Shown here: in pieces, positions 25,801 to 27,799 of the stretch
Layout: the number at the start of each line of letters is the position of its first letter
Numbering within the stretch: the first letter of the stretch is position 1
Assembly: GCA_002360455.1 (NCBI GenBank)
Contig: DEQQ01000082.1
Span: forward strand, 1-27,799
DNA: 27,799 bases
DNA from: Saprospiraceae bacterium UBA3362
GTDB taxonomy: Bacteria; Bacteroidota; Bacteroidia; Chitinophagales; Saprospiraceae
Direction: 5' to 3'
Program-made: the position numbers and the translations under genes
Notes under the pieces: generated by a model
Databases searched by the model: none
The model's input: the letters and a program-made list of their open reading frames with translations, nothing else
What the model was told of the DNA's origin: nothing

Positions 25801-27799
25801 TTAGTGGAAATGAAAGCGTTTGTATGGTGCTTGTAGAGATTCAAGATAAAGAAGCCCCTTCAATAGTTTGTCCACCTGATATTACAGTAGATTGTAGATT
25901 CCCTATAGACCTTACAAGATTGTCAACCTCTTTTGGTACGATTGCAACCAATCAACTGGATAGAAAGCAAATTATTATTGATCCTAGATATTATCATGTC
26001 ATTGGAGGTCATCCGCAAGATGGATTGGCACAAGATAATTGCCCTCCAATTATTAGAGAAGAAGTTGACTCAAGTGGGTTTGATCAATGCGGTCATGGTG
26101 TTATCAAGAGAAGATTTATAGTGACAGATCAACAAGGAAATTCTGCTGAGTGCACTCAGTTGATTACTGTGGATAATTTTGCAGATCCATTTGATGAAAC
26201 CAATATCACATGGCCTGAAGATTTTGATACTGTTGGTTGTGATCCAAGACTGTTTATTCCTGAGTTATTGGTAGATATGAATATTAAACAACCAAGATTT
26301 AATGATGATGTCTGCAGTAAGATAGGAACTAGTTATGAAGATCATGTATTTGGTCAGAATATTCCAACCGATGCATGTCATAAAATATTCAGAGTTTGGA
26401 AGGTTATTGATTGGTGTAATTCAAATAATGGTTTGCCTGTAATCTTCCAAGATACACAGATCATCAAAGTGATCAACGACATTCCACCGGTAATAACCGA
26501 TGGATGCGATGATGATTTGGTTTGCAGTTATGATGTGAATTGTGCAGACATACCTTACAGATTTTTAATCAAAGCAGAGGATGATTGCACTTCATCTGAT
26601 GCCATGCTTTATACCTTCAAGCTTGACCTCAATAGTGATGGCAGCTTTGATGTGGTTAGATCTGCAAATGCCGGTTATATGGTTAATGGAACATGGCCGG
26701 TTGGTAAACATACTGCCATCTGGGAAGTAGAGGATCTCTGTGGCAATTCAACAAAATGTACTCAGACAGTAGAGCTTAGAAATTGCAAACCTCCTGTAGC
26801 TTATTGCTTGTATGGAGTAGCGATCGGTTTGGTGCCTATGGATCTCAATGGCAATGGTCAGTTTGATCCTTATCCTATAGACAATGAAATGGATACAGTT
26901 TGGGCAGCAGATCTGGATGCAGGATCTTATCACAGCTGTCGCTATCCGGTCAAACTTAGTTTCTCTTCAGATACCAATGATGTGTTTAGAGTATTCACTT
27001 GTGATAGCATTGGTCAGAGATTTGTAGAATTATGGGTTACTGATATCAATGGCAATCAGTCTTATTGCAGGACTTATGTTTTGGTACAAGACAACAACAA
27101 TGTTAATATTTGCGACAATACAGTAAATCTTGTAACTGTTAGCGGAGAGATCAAGACAAAAGATCAAGATCGACTAGAAAAAGCAGAAGTGGAGTTGAGT
27201 ACTGTAAATACAAAGTCAATGACAGATTATGACGGAAAATATGAATTCAAATCTATGAACAAAGGCGGCAGCTATATCGTAGATCCAAAGAAAAATGATG
27301 ATTGGCTCAATGGTGTAACTACAGCAGATATTGTCAAGATTCAAAAACATATTTTAGGCATTGAAGAATTCGACAATCCATATCAATATATTGCTGCAGA
27401 TGTCAATAAATCAGGCGCAGTTTCTACAAAAGACATTTCGGATCTGAGAAAATTAATTCTTGGCATTAGCTCGGAAGTGAGTGGTAACGAAAGCTGGAGA
27501 TTTGTTGATGCCAACTATAGCTTTGCTGATCTTCAAGATGTGTTGACTCAGCCTTTCCCTGAAAGTATTGAGATCAAAGAATTGAATAGTGATTTAGTCT
27601 TAAACTTCACCGGTGTCAAAATAGGTGATCTTAATTCCAGTGCCAAGACAAGAGGTTTGGCAGGAATTCAGACCAGATCAGGAAATGCTTTTGTCATGAA
27701 AATTCATGAATCTATTATGACTGCAAATGAGCTCAAATCAATTGAATTCTTTGCAGACAATAGTTCCGAATTCCAAGCAGTTCAGTTTACCCTAGAATA
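10845..27799 (+). CDS. Giant modular surface protein (adhesin-like), 3' end outside window
   Basis: One frame stays open from the ATG at 10845 to the window edge: 5651 codons plus two bases. It begins with a signal peptide (MKQLFRFSISVVLITFICLF, cleavage near LTA/QNN). Modules in order: residues 29 to about 1838, beta-sandwich-like, with a Cys cluster near 665-705; SdrD-B-like domain about 1839-1952 (IGDTVWLDYNFDGIQDANEP); GEVED domain about 1953-2130, ending SGEVEDYELEI; fifteen DUF11-like repeats 2133 to about 4542; a Cys-rich HYR-like region to about 5427; a carboxypeptidase-regulatory-like segment and a dockerin-like pair about 5430-5545; then the start of a cohesin-like domain. A T9SS sorting domain would be expected just past the window. 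The build is that of cell-surface adhesins of Saprospiraceae, so attachment is the likely role; gliding or prey contact are alternatives. It is preceded by its own AT-rich regulatory gap and appears monocistronic on the 5' side. Confidence 0.93.
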   Translation, partial: MKQLFRFSISVVLITFICLFWNFNKLTAQNNLLIQVRVPLVGENRFSVCGDEKKVLVRIENISGGAGITLTDVVARVAFTTLQGFQFSGTLNHLGGKAVSILNPSIPSFSIEDLALGDTTLFEVGVNVDCGALPRILAGTPSNFNVHVDYNKPGPIPMTETRNTGNFEVVKPSLSIPAIQGNNVPGLTKTGAFASIYDGSLGLTDTIKVSVVNAGDGKLAQFLYWVKDHPLLTNTAVYVGSYSLPIAGTSGDTTFYLVDLNAISQAMPGPNPNNTSYFQFNELIMFKEVWYTDLCSTNFPDIVRGVRYGCDGTVLGRCEQASRTSGLRFGFIRPVLNVRTTWDLLTPAEYAEGIPACYYANKPKQRVIIFNSGTTYADSIKFSLSVYRGELNVSLDTASVMVRIGRYGTPFHPSPYKTWLVAQNGNCPVSGSNIRTADYNLNEFKLNAGDTLWIEYVMDYKTCGCSKDLSYCDMQNWYFAILNWGDPNWASPASYQDPCHLNRYQLAQVNTTDWRAIQSMFVEGPAAIYNNQVQTVNYTGSSVANSWLANRARFPNGIFRVEYIIEKGLDFNGTNGDLATADIKYYGRNGVVWNPSRVQYIDNEAAGPDTLYVDYEFSNFPSTFIYSEGLQFKLNVIGDCDETGPPCSQGGTPRIFNRVYFSPDKNCTDCDKGQLVSCTNQLDMQLKCPSCEPCEGLIPLAFNIDRVTKEKPDNNNDYKPDATGSINDNLIALDRFIAGDTLKAVYRGKFVTSVAHPQWEAAFSVMQLPSGFAATLTPLGGSVKITKEDGTMYTADLLQQFPSGTQVITNLHPGNLNYLGNAVPADLVYENNDTVEVTVLFTVSDNTFNEYTDGNVLKPLIIDDYSFATHDTLWDVPAIDRYACDNIRDRVYYVEMKHFLSSANGSNFGGCTLGYNGYDWTGFFIGSNTLDYFPFEYRTPKSYPITHKSYVAPGFEYDRYRWHFYAKDFIGRPNPIGNVTLNSGVYGDLDSPGSINQGYYYGELPITSPYLSIIGDTIIFRVLDFVRDNFGELCADEGFRFAGHPRFRGSCNSPITTNYFYNQKPVYEFSMDPSVFGYSYLRAGRVARPPQSTFDNTNALAYGYIGAPRLSIQAPIKTQQLISETTCFEVQLVNTSDYRSDLTWLTVNNTSGGILVNSVKDITNPASPITYTPIVGIYQIGVMNSAVNSLPYTRVFEICVTGNNCNIDSFVVNTGWECKNYPFSLAEADCNNPVTLYVEPVDAQLGMIIKDPEAPVLADLCTTKDYVIQLSSTLLGSLNDVNLQFDLPNGQVYVPGSFMLAYLPPSSGNYLDATWRAVVDPINTVGNTWEINVSSLDSVLRTSGLPGTLMLGKNYLFVKFTTRTTCNYASGGRARFLSWAYNSCGELTNYAYSPAAPLRINGIPEIYKTEVEINADTLNPCNMDESTINVQFAVQPGSIPTGSKDSILVTLPPGVHYKAGSFMVISNAPNIPPIIQTINGQEVLIWDISDGLTPGTLVRFKFNIISEDAQQACRAYPITAYTFSSKPATCVADGTTCDVRAISDETEEFITFVKPEIGITNLTTRTRAILPNMEEVCYTFEIKNTGEDAPVGSEITLEVYAEDGDGDLGSGDVKLFQRTFTVALASGDSLTLSACDTVMSGTTCRLMAVINPATSCVCMVQTSFLSYPELDQMFIRADSVCSNTLLTGIGPMPLTKNVKYKWLAYLGSNITALSSVDTTQVNFLMRNTGSTNIIQRFLLRTTRNNQCVDYDTVAITIFPEIRDSIEYQVCVGPNFNLAGPTGGTNYQWTPSVAVVNPNNPETEAYGISEAKRYRLDYLDANGCPAFYIANVDVVECGNTAIGDTVWLDYNFDGIQDANEPGVSNVQVFMYKGNDLSVPIGSTYTDANGFYIFDTIPAGDYVIKFVLPNGATFTKSNIGSDTKDSDANTTTGFTSSSYVPNGVRNMDYDAGIVFFDWSDAPNTYKTNLAVAGAQHVMIPYLFLGDTVDAETNGFPVTVGTPALGDDNNMTLVNRDDEDGISSFSPLGLGLRGLPYSLSVRATNLTAVNAFLTGWIDFNRNGIFEASEGIQVSVPAGTDNGTFILNYTVPNSLVVGLTYVRLRLTQSTSITTSTPAGLALSGEVEDYELEINDKIFDLALTKTINTTSTPGPYGPGSNITFKITITNQGNLDATNVNITDSLPSGLILIDPNWTLSGNKATLVSPLPLVRAGFDTMIDIRCQISPSFRGTSLVNYSEITSASNSLGFPDRDSKPDSNLSNDVGGVPGTTSDNHILDDGNDTDGNGIRDEDDQDPAFVPIIDMALKKVVATAGPYSYGQLLTFNIWIYNQGTVALQNTKVNDYIPSGFGYTAADNPGWSGAAPTVNYTYAPRINPGDSALIVIKLRVLQSTGRSAWTNFAEISEIRDLSNTVVNSLEADSNPGSNGSGETGVLPGSTNDDNINSTNKGGEEDDHDPAGIQVFDLALKKIIVTPPPYTYNTALTFRHWIYNQGNVTASNIQIVDSLPCGYNFLLGNAPTWIYNSVSREATTTLAGPLRPGDSLAIDITLELVACGSSGSFTNISEITSASDTLGVVRSDIDSSPDANQANDGTPINDQVNDPADQDDHDPETIQLWDLALRKWLMTTTTPKYGDLLTFRIAVFNQGTLAARNIVVRDYIPVGFAFAAGDNPGWTGVSPNVNYTIAGPINPGDSAFVEIKLKVQASTGGAKDWINYSEIISSQDLSGTNRTNDDADSGAGSNGLGETGVLPGSTNDNNITSTNRGGEEDDHDPAGIQIFDLALKKYVINPKPSWKYGDTVCFEVKVYNQGSITASDVTILDYIPCGYNFLSLNEPAWIYSSGSRVAQMTLSGNILPGDSVSYPIKLAIAPCSTAGGYVNKAEIFRAEDQFGNNMTNNDIDSKPDNNPSNDAGGVAGTSSDDHVGDDGRDTNADGITDEDDADPAMIQIFDMALKKTVVTAGPYSYNQLLTFNIWIYNQGNVAMQNTRVTDYIPSGFSYSAADNIGWTGAAPSVNYVHAPLINPGDSALITIRLRVIRSSGANAWTNYAEITEIRDNTNTIVNSREADSRPASNGAAELAVTPGSTNDDNIISTNFGAEEDDHDPAGIEVFDLALKKVKPAAGTYNYGSTIPFTHWIYNQGNTVARNIQVVDSIPCGLLYLAVNTPTWSYNSVTREAVTTIVGPLNPGDSIAVTIQLQLQPCSGVGSFTNISEISSATDGAGGTKTDIDSSPDGNQANDGTPINDAVNNPADQDDHDPETIEVWDLALKKELVSIPTPAYGETLTFRIKIYNQGTYDVRNIRIADYIPAGYTFSSAINPLWLGAAPTVTTTIPGPIKPGDSLYSEILLILTNTAGGTKDWINYSEILGFTDNAGVDKSSLDIDSKVGSNSASELAILPNSSGDNNIASVDPGGNEDDHDPAGIEVFDLALRKQVATVAGNYLNGDQIHYTVTVFNQGSVPAHKITVIDRYPCGLNFIADPVLNVGWTNPSLGIAEKTISTVLQPGQSIVLDIYFTIDVPAIDCPAGVNGYKNTAEIKSANDPSGNPATDIDSKPNSNTTEENAVEPNYPGDDVVDTSDPDGNQDDHDPADLNVFDLALMKKVDLTYNPGPYRYGDLVKFNIYIINQGNICTKSVTVTDIIPSGYVFNPADNPTWTLVGSNAETTYDEKSLCWKDTAIVSILLEVTPSTDANGYVNYSEVSEALDVNGITRTEDNDSKFNTDATDDTGGVPNTPDDDNVSGDGINKGEDEDDHDPAVIEVFDLALRKLVTTPAPYKQGDIINYRIEIYNQGNVAATNIEVVDNLPCGLEFDSALNPNWTWSGTQATTTYAGPLAPLTNDFVEIKLRVKSCNMAGAYTNSAEISKASDSNGDDRSNDDADSTPDSDPNNDGNPVDDEIDNEDGDEDDHDLAIIPVMDIALRKTVVEPERIFLPDESVKFYITVFNQGNVNATNVEITDHIPTGYIYDPISDNYSPAWTNNSGVMTTVIPGPILPQDSAKICVSMIIKKGFEFPTDYYNYAEVSSFADQDGNPAVDMDSDPDDDPANDGPAKDDEIDNADDDEDDIDLALPIFQIYDLALRKTTSSNYIKTGEVIEFKIQVFNQGINGTVTDIKVIDYIPSGLEFDAALNPAWTYDGTNATTTIAGPLVDYDSLYVSIFLRVKPGATPANVRNFSEIVSFNDEDGEDVSDRELDSDPDDDSTNDIGGQPNTEEDDRIDDNGSVDEDDHDGAEPKVFDLAIRKTTSRTVPVRTGDVVTFDLEVFNQGNVDAYNVVVNEYIPAGYILSPADPYSWTVVSSTLVTKTIEGPITPGSSVILQVDLQVVDPANLSKLQNVSEIATAEDEDGETPVDLDSDSDDDPDNDGDPIDDAIDDPLDEDDHDIATPPVMDLALRKYTDRIAPVREGDVVKFNIAIYNQGNIATTNMIMVDYMDLGFKFEAQYNPGWSYNGQYVTYNMTSIIEPGKADTACIYLTVLPTATTITLVNKAELIYMENTSGIDMTNYDIDSDPDDDPDNDAGGDAFGPTDDEINGDGNGIIGAGLPAGDEDDEDAEHLVMCGAIACKGNINFSLDSTCMGVLTPGALLSPVTSPLESYMITVKDKWGVPHANKFDGSDVGKCFDVTIIDTLCYGNSCWSRVCIEDKFAPRIVCDTDTVSCARFLADEVLPKVIENCGSYELKLLDERIYPMGCNEFFVKRIERDYIAVDASGNSSDTCTWVLFVERANPTLVVFPTDTVLLCSDQYEVDAEGHPHPFVVGVPTLEGDTIWPTTDFLCNINVDYSDIDLGEVRCTRKILRTWRIREWWCNREIVMTAPQIITLIDTVGPKITKRAYNLNTTTSNRSCTAKMILPSIEAHDACHEVLRIDVVYPGGILLNQNGGEVELPVGIDTVIYRVYDNCYNLTTDTITVTVKDNTAPVAICDRRTIVALNHSGYNWVPAEVFDDGSFDECHLHHFEVRRMDANSCGTTGDDDWGTEVGFCCEDVGREIMVAFKAIDFSGNESVCMVLVEIQDKEAPSIVCPPDITVDCRFPIDLTRLSTSFGTIATNQLDRKQIIIDPRYYHVIGGHPQDGLAQDNCPPIIREEVDSSGFDQCGHGVIKRRFIVTDQQGNSAECTQLITVDNFADPFDETNITWPEDFDTVGCDPRLFIPELLVDMNIKQPRFNDDVCSKIGTSYEDHVFGQNIPTDACHKIFRVWKVIDWCNSNNGLPVIFQDTQIIKVINDIPPVITDGCDDDLVCSYDVNCADIPYRFLIKAEDDCTSSDAMLYTFKLDLNSDGSFDVVRSANAGYMVNGTWPVGKHTAIWEVEDLCGNSTKCTQTVELRNCKPPVAYCLYGVAIGLVPMDLNGNGQFDPYPIDNEMDTVWAADLDAGSYHSCRYPVKLSFSSDTNDVFRVFTCDSIGQRFVELWVTDINGNQSYCRTYVLVQDNNNVNICDNTVNLVTVSGEIKTKDQDRLEKAEVELSTVNTKSMTDYDGKYEFKSMNKGGSYIVDPKKNDDWLNGVTTADIVKIQKHILGIEEFDNPYQYIAADVNKSGAVSTKDISDLRKLILGISSEVSGNESWRFVDANYSFADLQDVLTQPFPESIEIKELNSDLVLNFTGVKIGDLNSSAKTRGLAGIQTRSGNAFVMKIHESIMTANELKSIEFFADNSSEFQAVQFTLE
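12838..12942 (+). other. Cysteine cluster in the N-terminal part of the giant protein
   Basis: Seven Cys within about 35 residues: NCTDCDKGQLVSCTNQ, then LKCPSCEPCEG. Such density is unlike the flanking beta-sandwich sequence and would form disulfides or bind metal outside the cell. It sits just before a new domain starting LAFNIDRVTKEKPDNNND. Confidence 0.7.
16359..16700 (+). other. SdrD-B-like domain in the giant protein
   Basis: Encodes IGDTVWLDYNFDGIQDANEP, GVSNVQVFMY, YTDANGFYIFDTIPAGDYVI and a D-rich end (SDTKDSDANTTTG). This is the classic order of SdrD B-like (Cna-B fold) domains, which bind calcium and stiffen surface-protein stalks. Confidence 0.85.
16701..17232 (+). other. GEVED domain in the giant protein
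   Basis: Begins FFDWSDAPNTYKT, continues with GDDNNMTLVNRDDEDGI and the central FLTGWIDFNRNGIFEASEG, and ends TYVRLRLTQS followed by SGEVEDYELEI, which gives the family its name. These domains are common in secreted Bacteroidota proteins; their function is unknown. Confidence 0.88.
17733..19670 (+). repeat. Four-repeat block, copy 1 (repeats 2-5)
   Basis: Repeats of 161, 153, 162 and 170 residues (1938 bases). Each aligns best with the repeat four places later. Repeat 2 against repeat 6 aligns without gaps over 161 residues with about 121 identities by hand count. Confidence 0.8.
19671..21602 (+). repeat. Four-repeat block, copy 2 (repeats 6-9)
   Basis: Repeats of 161, 153, 162 and 168 residues (1932 bases), matching copy 1 in length, cysteine pattern and linker type. 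Repeats 10-12 (166, 154, 159) look like a third, more diverged copy of the same phase. Confidence 0.8.
24477..27126 (+). other. Cys-rich HYR-like region of the giant protein
   Basis: About 880 residues with recurring junctions of the type D-x-x-(A/P/G)-P-x-(I/V): DKFAPRIVCDTDTVSC, DTVGPKITK, DNTAPVAICDRR, DKEAPSIVCPPDITVDC, NDIPPVITDGC and CKPPVAYCLYG. Between them are phrases such as VYDNCYNLT, AIDFSGNESVC, VTDQQGNSAEC and EVEDLCGNSTKC, typical of HYR-type Ig-like domains in Saprospiraceae surface proteins. Cysteines are far more frequent here than in the repeat array, suggesting disulfide-stabilised domains near the C-terminus. Confidence 0.8.
27129..27560 (+). other. Carboxypeptidase-regulatory-like plus dockerin-like module
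   Basis: First VSGEIKTKDQDRLEKAEVEL with YDGKYEFKSM, a CarboxypepD_reg-like strand set. Then two dockerin-type helix-loop units: NGVTTADIVKIQKHILGI (degenerate first loop) and AADVNKSGAVSTKDISDLRK (a fuller calcium loop with Asp, Asn, Ser and Asp in place). These are followed by ESWRFVDANYSF and KIGDLNSSA, a tail regularly seen after such modules in giant Bacteroidota proteins. Confidence 0.8.

Noticed and set aside
11622..26933. Many minus-strand and shifted frames of 60-166 codons across the giant gene
   Set aside because: They are shadows of one continuous plus-strand frame; their compositions (runs of Ile, Cys, Ser or of His, Leu) are reverse readings of its Asp/Asn-rich repeats.
1..27799. 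Transposon, phage, toxin-antitoxin, CRISPR-Cas or biosynthetic cluster
   Set aside because: No transposase, integrase, nuclease, capsid or modification enzyme was recognisable; all clear genes are housekeeping or surface proteins.

Overview
The window looks like a chromosomal segment of an AT-rich Bacteroidota bacterium, most likely of the Saprospiria (Saprospiraceae). Evidence: a type IX secretion (T9SS) sorting domain on a PKD metalloprotease; a giant secreted protein built from SdrD-B, GEVED, DUF11-like, HYR-like and dockerin-like modules, a combination typical of Saprospiraceae; -7 promoter boxes of the TAnnTTTG type; and housekeeping proteins (ThrRS, Dcd, CorA) whose sequences fit this phylum. 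Family assignments come from reading translations by eye; no database search was possible.

Layout. 1-1207: 3' part of thrS. 1208-2417: no intact gene, but it holds a decayed lipoprotein pseudogene on the minus strand (1830-2384). 2418-3212 (-): exported SH3-domain protein. 3352-6606 (-): secreted metzincin-type metalloprotease with seven PKD domains and a T9SS tail, followed by a hairpin terminator. 6899-7051 (+): a 50-residue highly charged small protein. 7082-8128 (-): CorA transporter. 8471-9106 and 9196-9801 (+): two small outer-membrane beta-barrel-like proteins, the second with a G8 tract. 9813-10349 (-): dCTP deaminase with a recognisable promoter. 10350-10844: AT-rich regulatory gap. 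10845-27799 (+): one uninterrupted reading frame of at least 5651 codons that runs off the window.

The giant gene is the main feature and fills 61% of the window. It has a signal peptide, an N-terminal part of about 1840 residues with beta-sandwich character, an SdrD-B-like domain, a GEVED domain, fifteen tandem DUF11-like repeats of 152-170 residues (17241-24470), a Cys-rich HYR-like region, a carboxypeptidase-regulatory-like plus dockerin-like module, and the start of a cohesin-like domain. The repeat array has a nested order. Repeats 3, 5, 7, 9 and 11 carry a conserved cysteine pair that is absent from repeats 2, 4, 6 and 8. The acidic linkers run a-b-c-b-a-b-c-b. Repeats 2-4 and 6-8 have identical lengths (161, 153 and 162 residues), pointing to duplication of a four-repeat block. 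The PKD metalloprotease shows an independent two-type alternation of its domains.

Together the region encodes mainly cell-surface and secreted proteins, probably involved in adhesion and extracellular proteolysis, set among unrelated housekeeping genes. I saw no rRNA, tRNA, CRISPR array, transposase or phage gene.
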